41,550 nt of DNA from JALEFZ01 sp039817415 (GCA_039817415.1 JBCBVV010000056.1:1-41550); one strand, 5' to 3'; shown: positions 16,161-25,599, numbered from the stretch's first letter. Notes: generated by a model from the letters alone, not told the origin. Program-made: numbers and translations.

Positions 16161-17351
16161 TCAATTGAACTCAATTTCTAGGTAAGCTACCTCATGGGGT
16201 TTCCCCGGTGCAATGATAAACTGGGGCGTTTTCGATAGGATGTAAATGACACTGCTGTAGGTATTTTCATTGCTGACTACATCCTTACTGCTACTTTCTC
16301 TAGCCCTCAGAACCTCCTGAATATCTTCCACTTGGATACCTTGGGTCTGCTCATTGAATCTTTTGCGGAAGGAGGGGATTCTTTTGCACATAAAATCTAG
16401 ATTTTCTGCATTCTGAACCGGTACACCTATATTATCTAGCATAGACAAGAAAATGCTATTGTAATCTTTATTGGCCAAGGGGTGGTTGGTGTGGTAGGTG
16501 AAGGAGGCGTTTTTAAAGGGACGGAATTCAGCGATTGTATTAGCTGAGCATTCCATGCTATGCACCTTTTCTGGCCCCCCTATCATATAGTTTTGGCCAG
16601 AAGCATGTCTAATATCCTTAAGGAACTTCAGAGCATCTTTTTGTTGAGAATTATCTAGTACGCCCCTAACGACGAAGGTAACGGGCATTCCTTCTCGACC
16701 ATAGCCCAGTTGCATCAAGGTATTGCAATTGATAGAGACCTGACGGTTGTTCATACCCGTTAGCCCTAAATGTCCCGGAATGGTCAGAATCATCAATTCT
16801 TTATCTTCCTGAATAATCTTCATGACGGTCTGAAAGCCGTGATAAAAGCCAGGAATATCCATATTTTGGGCGGCCATGCTTGGCGTATTTTCCGTTTTAT
16901 TGACCCCGAATGAACTACAATGATGGGCCACCAGCTCTTGGGTATAAAACCAATACTCATCTCCTAGGTTGTGCATATAAATCCAATCCAGTTCTATACC
17001 AGATCCTTCAGCTATCCCTCTCAATTCTTCTAGCAAGTCAGGTGTCCACTTCTTAATAGCTGTTTTGAAGTCAGTGTCTTCCAAAAATTTTGCCTTGAAT
17101 TGTTCGGCCTCCATCTTGGTATTTTGCTTGATGTCTTTTTTGTAGAGTTGAATGACTTCCGCTATTTCCTGCTTGAGTAATTTTCCATGTTGAAGGCCCC
17201 TTTCATAGGCTGTCCCTTCCAACTCTATGCAGCGTAACTTTCCTTCAGCAAGAATTTTGACCTTGTTTTGAGTAGGTTGACTATCTTTTTTTTCCTGGCA
17301 AATGGCCCAAATCGGAAGGAGGAGAAGAGCGAATAGAATGTAGTTTTTCAT
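16161..17351 (-). CDS. C45-type autoproteolytic acyltransferase/hydrolase, exported
   Basis: This is a 396-residue protein with a signal peptide (YILFALLLLPIWAICQ). The family signature near the N-terminus is ELEGTAYERGLQHGKLL. HHCSSFGVN (Cys145) is the likely autocleavage point and N-terminal nucleophile. MAAQNMDIPGFYHG and PGHLGLTGMNNRQVSINCNTL follow, as in peptidase family C45 (acyl-CoA:6-aminopenicillanate acyltransferase type). In the fungal enzyme the residue before the Cys is Gly; here it is His. The exported, lone enzyme is more likely an amidase acting on N-acyl compounds than a penicillin enzyme. It is in a run with DUF2306 (39 bp upstream) and the alpha/beta hydrolase (14 bp downstream). 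Confidence 0.85.
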   Translation of the reverse strand: MKNYILFALLLLPIWAICQEKKDSQPTQNKVKILAEGKLRCIELEGTAYERGLQHGKLLKQEIAEVIQLYKKDIKQNTKMEAEQFKAKFLEDTDFKTAIKKWTPDLLEELRGIAEGSGIELDWIYMHNLGDEYWFYTQELVAHHCSSFGVNKTENTPSMAAQNMDIPGFYHGFQTVMKIIQEDKELMILTIPGHLGLTGMNNRQVSINCNTLMQLGYGREGMPVTFVVRGVLDNSQQKDALKFLKDIRHASGQNYMIGGPEKVHSMECSANTIAEFRPFKNASFTYHTNHPLANKDYNSIFLSMLDNIGVPVQNAENLDFMCKRIPSFRKRFNEQTQGIQVEDIQEVLRARESSSKDVVSNENTYSSVIYILSKTPQFIIAPGKPHEVAYLEIEFN

Positions 17352-17390
17352 CAGATGTTGGCTTGAATGGGAGAAGGCTGTGTATTGAAT

Positions 17391-18023
17391 TTAGGGAATT
17401 TTATGCAGCTTTCTTTTTCGGTTCTGTACTAGGAAAAGAGCCACAAGGATATTTGGAACCCAACTGACCCATGCTACCATAGGATAGGCGACCTTGAAGC
17501 TCCCCGTCAAAGCGATAAGAATCGGCAACCATATCCTGAGCGTTACAGCTCCAAAGCAGCCTGCATAACTGATGGTCATCCAGTTTTGATGAGCCGCTAT
17601 ATCTTTATTTCGAATAGCGAGGAGGGCCATGAAGGTGGATACGAGCCAGATGATACCAAGGGAAATAAATCCTACAGAAGAGATGATTCCACCCGTTGCA
17701 AAGCATCCAATATAAATCCCACAGGAGCCACTCATTAAGACAGAAAGCATATAAGCTTTCCCTAGATTTCGATGGAGGCTTAAGTTCTTTCTTCTTAAGC
17801 TTGCGCTAAATTGAGACCAGCCTGTCAACAAAGCAATCCCACCAAAAATGATGTGTCCATAAAAGAAAGTGGTCCACAGCATATCTGCCAACAACTGGGG
17901 GCTTTTGGTAGAAAGTAAGCCAAATGCGGGATCGAGAATGAAGTAAATGAAGGGATAAAGACCAATGAGGATGCAGGAAATGGCGAATATCCACCAACTG
18001 ATTTTGGATAGGAGGTTTTGCAT
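17391..18023 (-). CDS. DUF2306-family membrane protein
   Basis: This is a 210-residue protein with about six hydrophobic segments. Family features are HIIFGGIALLTGWSQF, LHRNLGKAYMLSVLMSG, and DIAAHQNWMTISYAGCFGAV with conserved His. The conserved histidines in membrane helices suggest a heme- or metal-binding membrane protein, but no function is established. It lies 36 bp after the sulfatase stop. Confidence 0.83.
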   Translation of the reverse strand: MQNLLSKISWWIFAISCILIGLYPFIYFILDPAFGLLSTKSPQLLADMLWTTFFYGHIIFGGIALLTGWSQFSASLRRKNLSLHRNLGKAYMLSVLMSGSCGIYIGCFATGGIISSVGFISLGIIWLVSTFMALLAIRNKDIAAHQNWMTISYAGCFGAVTLRIWLPILIALTGSFKVAYPMVAWVSWVPNILVALFLVQNRKRKLHKIP

Positions 18024-18059
18024 GTAATGAAATGGGTTTCGTGTTGCTTACTGTATATG

Positions 18060-19630
18060 CTAAGATGAAGGAGGCAAAGCTCCTTTCCAACCTTTCGCCA
18101 ATTGATCAGAGAGTTGCTGTTGTATTTCTTCCTTGTCCTTTTGATTAGCTAGATTTTCCGTCTCAAAAGGATCATGTATCCTATCGTATAACTCTATCCC
18201 TTTCAATTCACCTCTGATGCCTTCTTTATGATCCCATGTATACCATTCGATGTAGTGGTAGGAAGATGTATTGATAGAGTAGCCCATGTAGCGCTTACCG
18301 TCTGCTGATACCTTGGGCCTTCGGTGAAATTGGCTAAAGGCGGCAGTTTTCCATTTTCTCTTGGGATCCTTGATCAAGGGAACCATACTCTTCCCTTGCA
18401 TATAATCAGGAACCTCAATCCCAGCCAATTCACAGATGGTAGGGAAAAGGTCAACGAGTTCAGTAATAGCTTGAGTTTGAATCCCTCTATTTGCCTGATC
18501 TGGTGAACGGATAATGATCGGAACCTTCAAATCAATGTTGTAATTCGTCATTTTACCCCAACTGTTATGATCCCCAAGTTTCCAGCCATGGTCTCCCCAC
18601 AAAATGATGATGGTATTCTCATACAGTCCCAACTCTTTTAGATGGGTGATAAGTTCCCCGATAAGGGCATCGACATAGCTGACACTGGCATAATACCCTT
18701 GACGAAGAATGCTAACAGTATAGTATCCCTGCTCATTCGGTAAGTGGAGGTAGGGTGGCCTATATGGTTGAATCCATCGTAATGCCTTAGCTCGTACATG
18801 GAGTTCATGGAGAAAATAGGAGCACCTTTTGGTAGGTCTGGATTGTCAGGTAAAGGAAAAGATGTAGGATCGTATAAATCCCAATATTTTTTGGGTACAG
18901 CAAAGGGTAAATGGGGCCTGAAAAATCCTAACCCTATGAAAAAAGGCTGGTTTGTTTGACCAAGCCTACTCAAGACACGTTTGGTCAGGGCTGTTTGGGC
19001 TCCATCATAATACAGGCTGTCATGCACATCAGCCGCCTCCCAGGCTGGTCCTGTATTCCATCCATCTGCATATCGAATGGGCTTTAGCTTGAGCAAAGAA
19101 TCCCTCTTAATGGCCTGAGAAGCATTCACTTCAGGGCTGATGTAAAATGTCTCTCCATCTCGATTGAGCCAGTCTTTCTTCAAATAGCGTTGAGGCCGTA
19201 GATCGGGCTCATCCCAAGAAATAGAATCCGGCATATAGTTGTGGAAAATTTTGCCAAGGTTGACTGTGTGGTACCCATTCTGGGCAAAATACTGAGGCAT
19301 GGTTACCGTTTGAGGATTGATCTTGCGGAACTTATCCCCTAAATGCCATACCCGAGTAGAATCTGGCCTTAGGCCCGTCATGAGACTAGCTCTGGATGGA
19401 GCACATACGGCTGATTGGCAAAAGGCCTCACGAAAAGTAATTCCTTCTGCTGCCAACTGATCGATATTAGGTGAATGGACAATCGTATCTCCATACACCC
19501 CCAAGGCTGGCCTCAAATCATCAATCGAGATGAATAGGACATTGGGCCTTTGGGGTTCTTCTTCGAACTTGGTGCATGCCGTAAGTAGCAAGCAAATCAA
19601 AACCGAGAACCAGAGTAGTTTGGTATTCAT
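18060..19630 (-). pseudogene. Sulfatase lipoprotein (iduronate-2-sulfatase-like), split by a frameshift
   Basis: Two frames together make a sulfatase of ~523 residues. The upstream frame (19630-18638) has a lipoprotein signal (Cys19), the metal-binding VLFISIDDLRP, and CAPSR (76-80), whose Cys is the formylglycine residue. The downstream frame gives NEQGYYTVSILRQGYYASVS, then IIILWGDHGWKLGDH and a normal C-terminus to 18060. The frames meet near 18735-18738: plus-strand attcgg (aat after cga on the coding strand) needs one extra A to give YRNEQGYY. The downstream frame is open and conserved across the junction, so only one base is missing. If real, the mutation removes the C-terminal third; if an error, the gene is intact. 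A maturase is not in this window. The target is probably an algal or glycosaminoglycan-like sulfated sugar. Confidence 0.85.
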
Positions 19631-19711
19631 AACCCATTCCTTTTAAAAATAACATTGGGAGGATTTCCCAAGGGAAGTTATTAAAATTGGAAGGAAAGCA
19701 CGGACTTGGAG

Positions 19712-19742
19712 GTCAAAAAGAAAGGGGCTTAAATCGCCCCTT
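19712..19742 (-). terminator. Rho-independent terminator after the serine hydrolase pair
   Basis: On the minus strand a 7-bp GC-rich stem (19742-19736 with 19728-19722, loop seven) is followed by TTTCTTTTTG. It starts 4 bp after the stop of the gene at 19746. Confidence 0.8.
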
Positions 19743-19745
19743 CCC

Positions 19746-20849
19746 TTATTTTAATTTATCAAAGTCAAACTTGAATCCGTCTTCCATGTAATTGAAGAAG
19801 AGATCGAAGAAAATGGGATGCTGGATTTTATCAGAATTGGTAAACAAGACGATTCCATATTTTTTATCGGGATAGAAATGCATCCAGGATTGGAAATCAT
19901 CGTTGTTACCAGCATGCCAATAGCATGTTCCATTTTTGGTTGGTATCATTCCATAGCCCAAGCTCCAGCCAGAAGCACCTAGCAACATGGCATTGATGTC
20001 ATCTTCGGGTAGGGCCATTTGCTCCTTGAACATCTCTCGGGTAAGCTCGGGTGATATGACTTTTCCTTCAAAAATGGAGATCAAATACTTTGCGTAGCTT
20101 TCTGCCTCTGTATTCAGCCCTCCAGCTGCTCCAAAATCGTTGTCCTTGTAGTCTCTTTTGTTGTGGGTGGGCTTTCCCTCCTGATGACCACTGGCCTTGT
20201 TGTGTGCGATGTCTTCATTCCATAAATACCGAAGTTTACTAGCTCCAATAGGATGGGCCACTTCTTGCTGAAATAGGCTGTCAAGTTGACTAAAAGGAAC
20301 CTCATTCACGGCTGCGATCACTTGTGCAAGGTATTTATAGCCCTCGCCAGAATACAAGTAATTGGTCCCTGGCTCAAACTGAATCTTCAAGGAGTCTTCT
20401 CTCCAATTTGGGAAACCTGAGGAATGCGAAAGGACCATACGTGCTGTGATGGTTTTATAGCGCTCATCATATGCAATATCTGGATAGGGGAGGTACTGGT
20501 ACAAGGGCTTGTCCAGATCAATAAGCCCTTTCTCGACTTGTTTCATCACGAAGTAGGCAAATACAGGTTTTGACAAGGAAGCTGCCTCAAAGTAGGTTTC
20601 CTGGTCAATAGGTGCTGCTTTACCCGCTTCTTTCACGCCCATCGTCTTGAGGTAAACGATTTTGGATTGATTGATGATTGCTACCGATAAGCCTGGCATA
20701 TTGAGGGTATCCATAAGAGATGAAAAGAACTCATCTAGTTGTTCTTCACTTCGTTGGATCTCTTGAGCGTTCGAAATCAATTTCTTTCCTGTCTGACAAG
20801 AAATAAAAAGCATACTTAGGCTTATGAAGCCAATGAGATAGGTTTTCAT
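19746..20849 (-). CDS. Beta-lactamase-fold serine hydrolase lipoprotein
   Basis: This is a 367-residue protein with a lipoprotein signal (LSMLFISC, Cys18). SLSK (91-94) is SxxK, YLYSGEGYKYL holds the YSG Tyr motif, and CYWHAGNNDDFQSWM contains the HxG-type third motif. The wording FEAASLSKPVFAYFVMK and MVLSHSSGFPNW is typical of the class C-related penicillin-binding-protein-like hydrolases. It is probably anchored to a membrane facing the periplasm. It is the second gene of a pair: the paralogue upstream ends 4 bp before this start, and a terminator follows. Confidence 0.88.
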   Translation of the reverse strand: MKTYLIGFISLSMLFISCQTGKKLISNAQEIQRSEEQLDEFFSSLMDTLNMPGLSVAIINQSKIVYLKTMGVKEAGKAAPIDQETYFEAASLSKPVFAYFVMKQVEKGLIDLDKPLYQYLPYPDIAYDERYKTITARMVLSHSSGFPNWREDSLKIQFEPGTNYLYSGEGYKYLAQVIAAVNEVPFSQLDSLFQQEVAHPIGASKLRYLWNEDIAHNKASGHQEGKPTHNKRDYKDNDFGAAGGLNTEAESYAKYLISIFEGKVISPELTREMFKEQMALPEDDINAMLLGASGWSLGYGMIPTKNGTCYWHAGNNDDFQSWMHFYPDKKYGIVLFTNSDKIQHPIFFDLFFNYMEDGFKFDFDKLK

Positions 20850-20853
20850 GGAG

Positions 20854-21951
20854 TTAGGATTGAGGTGATGATTGATAAGAAGCTATGATTTTGTGCATGA
20901 TGTCCCAGTAATAGGCATCCCCAGTCTTTCTCCACTCAAGGAGTCTCCATAAGCCGAGTTTGGTTTTATGGGCAATGACTACATCGATGGCAGGGAAAAC
21001 GGTGATGTATTGTCCTCCATAACCAATGGCAGAATAGGCTCCTTTATAGGCAGGAAGGTCTTTGTAGGAATCAAAGAGCCACCACATCAATCCATAGGAC
21101 ATATGAATCCCCTCTTCGCCTGGATCTCCATATCTTTCCCTCAGAACTTCATGAGGCGTGACAGGTGCAACCATTCTATTTACCCATTCTTCTGCAATCA
21201 ATTGCTTCCCTTCCCACTTGCCCTTGTTCAGCATGAGTTGCCCTATTTTTGCCATATCTCGGGTTGAGAGATACATGTGGTAAGCTTTGAAGAGAGATTT
21301 GGAGGTATTGCCAGATTTTCGCTGTCGTTTGAGTTTCCAATCTTCAAATCCTAACGGAATGGCCAATTGTTCTTCCAATTCCTCATAAATAGACTGTTTG
21401 GCATAGAGCTCAAGAACGTGTCCTGCGACATTGAAGTCCCAATTGTTGTAGACAAAGTATTCCCCTGGGACGACGGAACCTCTTTCTTGGAAGTTATCTT
21501 TGTCATATCCGCCATTGGAAGCGACATGATGAACTCCTGATCTGGAGGTGATAAGGTCATATATGGTGGCAGTTTTTTCAATATCGAGTAGGCTATCCTT
21601 TTCTCTGATTCCTAATTCTCCGATACTTGTCTCTAGGTCAATGGTCCCATCTGTAACATATTTTCCATACAACATGCTCAGGACGCTTTTCCGGCAAGAG
21701 GCCAGATAGCTTAGCTTTTTGACCTTGCCATACTGATAGACTGTTTTTCCTTTATGGAGGACGACCAATCCAGTCGTTACAGATTTATCCTTTATGAAGG
21801 AGGTAACATCTTGTAGTTTATCTGGGTCAAAATGGGTGGAATCTTTCACAGGCCGTTGCTTTGAGGGTGGTTCTGTAAAGCCCACACGATTACTCACACA
21901 AGCTTGTAAGGCAACCACCAAAAAAATGGAGATCGTTGTTCTATAAAGCAT
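20854..21951 (-). CDS. Beta-lactamase-fold serine hydrolase lipoprotein
   Basis: This is a 365-residue protein with a lipoprotein signal (VVALQAC, Cys18). SCRK (85-88) is the SxxK motif with Ser85 as nucleophile. YFVYNNWDFNVAG carries the Tyr motif as YNN, and GYGGQYITVFP is the third strand. It shares the GGQY strand with the gene at 10614 more than with its neighbour at 19746, so the tandem pair does not look like a recent duplication. It is the first gene of a two-gene unit. The substrate is unknown; a role in cell-wall peptide or ester hydrolysis is possible. Confidence 0.87.
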   Translation of the reverse strand: MLYRTTISIFLVVALQACVSNRVGFTEPPSKQRPVKDSTHFDPDKLQDVTSFIKDKSVTTGLVVLHKGKTVYQYGKVKKLSYLASCRKSVLSMLYGKYVTDGTIDLETSIGELGIREKDSLLDIEKTATIYDLITSRSGVHHVASNGGYDKDNFQERGSVVPGEYFVYNNWDFNVAGHVLELYAKQSIYEELEEQLAIPLGFEDWKLKRQRKSGNTSKSLFKAYHMYLSTRDMAKIGQLMLNKGKWEGKQLIAEEWVNRMVAPVTPHEVLRERYGDPGEEGIHMSYGLMWWLFDSYKDLPAYKGAYSAIGYGGQYITVFPAIDVVIAHKTKLGLWRLLEWRKTGDAYYWDIMHKIIASYQSSPQS

Positions 21952-22380
21952 AATGGACGGATTTGTAGAAAGGTATATTTTTCCTTCCTATTAGGTTAAA
22001 CTTGGTATCGACTAATTTTTGCCTGTTTATTCGAAAGACCTGAGGTACAAATAGGGGTTGCCTAATATTTTTTTTATTAATGTCGTGGTCCTTTCTTATT
22101 TAATTTATTTCCTTTTTCTATGAATAAAAACCTGCTTGATAAGAAGATACCCTTGAAAAGCACAATTGAAATGGGAAAAGTCTCCACTTGTAAAAAGTTG
22201 TCATGCCTTCATGATCTACTTCTTCCTAAATTATTTGTTGTATAAGAACGATAGGATAACATAAGGAAAGTAGACCTTAAAGAAGGACAAAAAAAAATGG
22301 AGGACCACCACCCCCGCGGTGAGTCCTCCTCGTAGTAACAAAAAATAAACTATGAACTTTTCAACGGGTAGAGTTTGTAT
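21952..22380. other. Intergenic region without a gene
   Basis: Apart from a terminator for the minus-strand gene ending at 22381 (listed separately), I see no gene. The right-hand part is the 3' end of that gene's transcript. The left part must hold the promoter of the serine hydrolase pair; TACCTTTC at about 21979-21986 (minus strand) is near the -7 consensus but no good -33 element is found. Confidence 0.5.
22286..22330 (-). terminator. Strong rho-independent terminator
   Basis: On the minus strand, GGAGGAC (22329-22323) pairs with GTCCTCC (22305-22299) around a GC-rich, partly paired loop. A run of nine T follows (22297-22289). It lies ~50 bp after the stop of the outer-membrane-like gene. 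Confidence 0.85.
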
Positions 22381-23175
22381 TTAAAATCTAAATAAGACTC
22401 CGCTACTCATTACGATATCCCAATTGATATCTTGTGATCCTCCAAGTGGATTGGCAGGTACAAAAGTAAAGGGCCTATTAATCCTCGAAGCTAAGGAACT
22501 GAGGAATATTTCCACGATACCTGATCTAATTCCGATTCTTCCACTCCAAAAAGGAACATTTTGATCAAAGCCCTCGAATTGATCGGCTAGGTCTTTGTCT
22601 GGACTTGAGAATTCAGATTGTCGAAAAGTCGCTTCTATTCCCCACATAGCCTGAACATAAAGCCAGGGTAAAGGTGCAACTTCAATTCCTAGGCCTAAGC
22701 TAGCGGTCGATCTTCGGCTTCCTCTATGCCAACTAAGTGCATGCCCCGTACTTTGATCTAAAGAATCCCTTAAGCTTGACCACCTGTAAGGACGATCCCC
22801 TCCTGGTTGAGCTTGGCGTAGGGGATAAATAGAAATATCACTTATTAAGGCAAACATGCGATTGGCAAAGCGATCATTTGGATAAGGTCCGAATCGATAC
22901 CTTAATTGCCCCGTTAATCCTAAACCATATTCAGTCAATTGCATCTTAGATAAACTTAGGATTGTACCTCCTGCTAGTTCCCAAGGCCCCTCCAAGTTAC
23001 CATGCCGCCTATTCAGGTCTGATTGTGATCCTTCTGGAATCCTTGTGTATGTAATGGGTAAGCATGTACAGGAAAACGGTTGAATGCTTGCTAAGTCTAA
23101 GCCAATAAATGCATGCTGAGCATGTATAATAGGAATGCTTGTAAACAGTAGTATGAAAGTAAGTAGTGGCTTCAT
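22381..23175 (-). CDS. Exported protein of unknown function, probably outer membrane
   Basis: This is a 264-residue protein with a signal peptide (LLTFILLFTSIPIIHA before QH). The mature part has alternating hydrophobic strands (LGLGIEVAPLPWLYVQAMWG, GRIGIRSGIVEIFLSSL) and ends in an aromatic residue (VLFRF). Both features are typical of outer-membrane beta-barrels. Two Cys lie close together in FSCTCLP. I do not recognise a family. It is transcribed alone, with a strong terminator. Confidence 0.7.
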   Translation of the reverse strand: MKPLLTFILLFTSIPIIHAQHAFIGLDLASIQPFSCTCLPITYTRIPEGSQSDLNRRHGNLEGPWELAGGTILSLSKMQLTEYGLGLTGQLRYRFGPYPNDRFANRMFALISDISIYPLRQAQPGGDRPYRWSSLRDSLDQSTGHALSWHRGSRRSTASLGLGIEVAPLPWLYVQAMWGIEATFRQSEFSSPDKDLADQFEGFDQNVPFWSGRIGIRSGIVEIFLSSLASRINRPFTFVPANPLGGSQDINWDIVMSSGVLFRF

Positions 23176-23494
23176 TGGGAATAGGAATTTCGTTTGTGTT
23201 ACCCTACAAACCTCCTATTCTTGTGGAATTTCCGAGTGGACTATTGTTCCAAATTCTTGGATTATTGTTTCTTTCTTCGGAAAAGGTAAAAAAAGAGTCT
23301 ACCTAAAGCTGATGTAAGAGAATGAACTCTTGTTTCAAGTACATGGAATGCGTATAAAAAAATTGTCATTAGCATAAAAATACTCCTACATCTTGCTCTG
23401 CCATATCGCGACCTATTGAACTTCCCAGGCTCTCCGACCAGCTGCACCCGAGGCAGTAAGTATGAGCATTTCTTCTAGCCCCTATTTGATGACA
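23176..23494. other. Intergenic region without a gene
   Basis: The short open frames here lack a start context and family resemblance. The region separates two minus-strand outer-membrane-like genes and should hold the promoter of the one ending at 22381. No consensus promoter or clear terminator hairpin is seen. Confidence 0.5.
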
Positions 23495-24343
23495 CTAATT
23501 AAACTCATATACAAAGCCACAAGTAACGGTGAGGAAGTTCAACCAATTTCTTACATAGCCATCTCCAGGACCTGGACCGTCATCGGATGTCCCTACAGCA
23601 CCTCCTCCAAGGTAGCGAAGGTTAAGAAAGGCACCTACTTCATCGCTAAGATGAATGCCTTGGCGTAGACTTGCATCTAGAATGGCGCCAACCACTTCAT
23701 TATCACTTCCATTCAAATAGCTAATGGGGGCGTAAAAGCCATCTGCCTCAATCTCTGTATAAGTAACTGGGTTGTAGCGATAACGTGTGCGAAATTTCAA
23801 GATCGGGACAGGACCAATATCTCTGTTTGACCGGAACAGACTGCCATCAGTAGATTCAAATGAAATCGTCGCATTACGAATCTGTAGCGAGGCACCAAAG
23901 GCAAAATCAAACTTCTCATTATTTGGAGCAAACTCCTTCATGTAAGAGAGCCTGAAAAAGGGGAAATTGTAGAGGAAGTTGACACTAGTACCTGCAGGAA
24001 AAGTAAGTTCATCTACGGTGAGATCCCTGCTTAATAGAGTAGTGGAAGCTAACCTTAGGGGTTGGTACAGGAAGGTAATGGTATGCTTTTTCTTGATTTC
24101 AAGTTCAAGAGAGAGCCTACTAACTGGAAACAACACATCCTGTCCGCCATCTTGAACATAGTCTATTCTACTTCCGCTGTTGCTAAACTGGATGTTATGT
24201 GCCAAAACGCCTACAAACCCGATTTCAGCAACCCCACGAACTGTTAAATTGTTCTTGCTTAGGATAGTTTCTTCGGTAGACTGGCCTATGGAAGCTGAAA
24301 AGATCAGCATGAGACACAGTAATAAAGAGATATGCTTTATCAT
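23495..24343 (-). CDS. Exported beta-barrel-like protein of unknown function
   Basis: This is a 282-residue protein with a signal peptide (LLLCLMLIFSASIG before QS). The mature part consists of repeated beta strands with aromatic girdles (HTITFLYQPLRLAS, FFRLSYMKEFAP, LKFRTRYRYNPVTYTEIEAD). It ends in FLTVTCGFVYEFN, as expected of an outer-membrane barrel with 8-12 strands. A Gly-rich loop (YLGGGAVGTSDDGPGPGDG) near the C-terminus could face outward. The family is not recognised. It is divergent from the SDR gene with a 199-bp gap. Confidence 0.75.
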   Translation of the reverse strand: MIKHISLLLCLMLIFSASIGQSTEETILSKNNLTVRGVAEIGFVGVLAHNIQFSNSGSRIDYVQDGGQDVLFPVSRLSLELEIKKKHTITFLYQPLRLASTTLLSRDLTVDELTFPAGTSVNFLYNFPFFRLSYMKEFAPNNEKFDFAFGASLQIRNATISFESTDGSLFRSNRDIGPVPILKFRTRYRYNPVTYTEIEADGFYAPISYLNGSDNEVVGAILDASLRQGIHLSDEVGAFLNLRYLGGGAVGTSDDGPGPGDGYVRNWLNFLTVTCGFVYEFN

Positions 24344-24542
24344 GATGGTTAATGTTTGATTTGATAATCAAATAATGCATGATAAAGCGAAGAAAGGCCT
24401 GATTGTTTATGGTATCTCTAATTCCATTTTTCTGATCAAAGGACGAATGGCGCCTGTAAAATTTTTAGAATCTCTTGTATGGGAATGAATATAAATGGAG
24501 ATTAATAAGAAAGAATAACCATAAGGACTAAGACAAAAAAAC

Positions 24543-25520
24543 ATGGCGCAGTCAGATCAGAAAGCCGTTGAATCAAAATTTCAGCGCAAAAGTACAGGGC
24601 AAGAAGTTTTGGAAGGAAAGGACCTTCAAGGCAAGGTTGCTATCGTTACAGGGGGGTATAGTGGAATTGGGCTAGAGACCACACGAGCACTAGCTGCCAA
24701 AGGGGTAAAGGTCATTGTACCAGTTAGATCGGAGAAAAAGGCCAAGGAGAGCCTAGAAGGAATGGAGGGGGAAATCATGACTGCTTCGATGGATTTGGCA
24801 GACTTGGGTACAGTCAGGACCTTTGCAGAGGAAATGGCTAAAAGCTTTGAAAGCATTGATTTATTGATCAACAACGCTGGCATCATGGCTTGCCCAGAAA
24901 CAAGGGTAGGTCCCGGCTGGGAGGCTCAATTTGGGGTGAATCACATGGGACACTTTGCCTTGACTACGGTACTGATGCCTCTTTTGCAAAAAAAGGAAGG
25001 GAGTAGAGTCGTGAGTTTATCATCCTCAGCGCATAAACTAAGTGGAATTCGCTGGGAGGACATTCAATATACCTCCGACCCCTATCATAAATGGCAGGCC
25101 TATGGACAGTCCAAGTCGGCCAATGCGCTCTTTGCCAATGCATTGTCAAGAAGAATGAAGAAGTCGGGTGGGCTGGCTTTCTCCGTACATCCTGGCGGGA
25201 TATGGACCCCTCTCCAGCGACATCTCCCCCAGGAAGAAATGATAGCTTTAGGATGGCTAGACCAAGATGGCAATCCTTCAGAATTGGCCAAGCAAGGCTT
25301 CAAAACCCCTGAAGAGGGATGTTCGACTACCTTATGGGCTGCTACTTCTGAATTACTTGAAGGGGTGTCAGGGGTTTATTGTGAGGACTGTAACATCGCC
25401 AATCCAACGGACCTAGAAAGCCCCATGGCTCGCTATATTGGGGTAAACGAGCATGTCTGTGACGATGAAGCTGCAGAAAAGCTATGGGCACTGAGTGAAG
25501 AATTGTTACAGCATGTCTAA
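24543..25520 (+). CDS. SDR-family NAD(P)-dependent oxidoreductase
   Basis: This is a 325-residue classical-type short-chain dehydrogenase. VAIVTGGYSGIG (about residues 31-42) binds the cofactor. LLINNAGIMACP is the NNAG motif, SLSSSAHK supplies the catalytic Ser, and YGQSK supplies Tyr and Lys. PVRSEKKAKESL after the second strand, with Arg, suggests NADP preference. The layout resembles retinol dehydrogenase/WW-domain oxidoreductase-like SDRs, which act on hydrophobic alcohols, aldehydes or ketones; the real substrate is unknown. It is cytoplasmic and stands alone, with a hairpin downstream. Confidence 0.88.
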   Translation: MAQSDQKAVESKFQRKSTGQEVLEGKDLQGKVAIVTGGYSGIGLETTRALAAKGVKVIVPVRSEKKAKESLEGMEGEIMTASMDLADLGTVRTFAEEMAKSFESIDLLINNAGIMACPETRVGPGWEAQFGVNHMGHFALTTVLMPLLQKKEGSRVVSLSSSAHKLSGIRWEDIQYTSDPYHKWQAYGQSKSANALFANALSRRMKKSGGLAFSVHPGGIWTPLQRHLPQEEMIALGWLDQDGNPSELAKQGFKTPEEGCSTTLWAATSELLEGVSGVYCEDCNIANPTDLESPMARYIGVNEHVCDDEAAEKLWALSEELLQHV

Positions 25521-25549
25521 CACGCTATTAGACATCCCCTAGCATAAAA

Positions 25550-25599
25550 GATGAAATAAAAGATGAAAGCCATTTCTCCATAAGAGAGAATGGCTTTCG
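25550..25599. terminator. Hairpin terminator between convergent genes
   Basis: A long stem (25565-25578 with 25584-25598) with one bulge lies between the SDR gene (+) and the MerC-family gene (-). The minus-strand side is followed by a T-rich stretch (25564-25545), so it most clearly serves the zinc operon. Confidence 0.7.

Noticed and set aside
10614..21951. Beta-lactamase antibiotic resistance genes
   Set aside because: The four SxxK proteins are of the broad class C-related esterase/peptidase group with lipoprotein signals and no resistance context; nothing shows hydrolysis of beta-lactams.
23262..23447. 61-residue open frame in the gap between the two outer-membrane-like genes
   Set aside because: No start context, no signal and no family resemblance.
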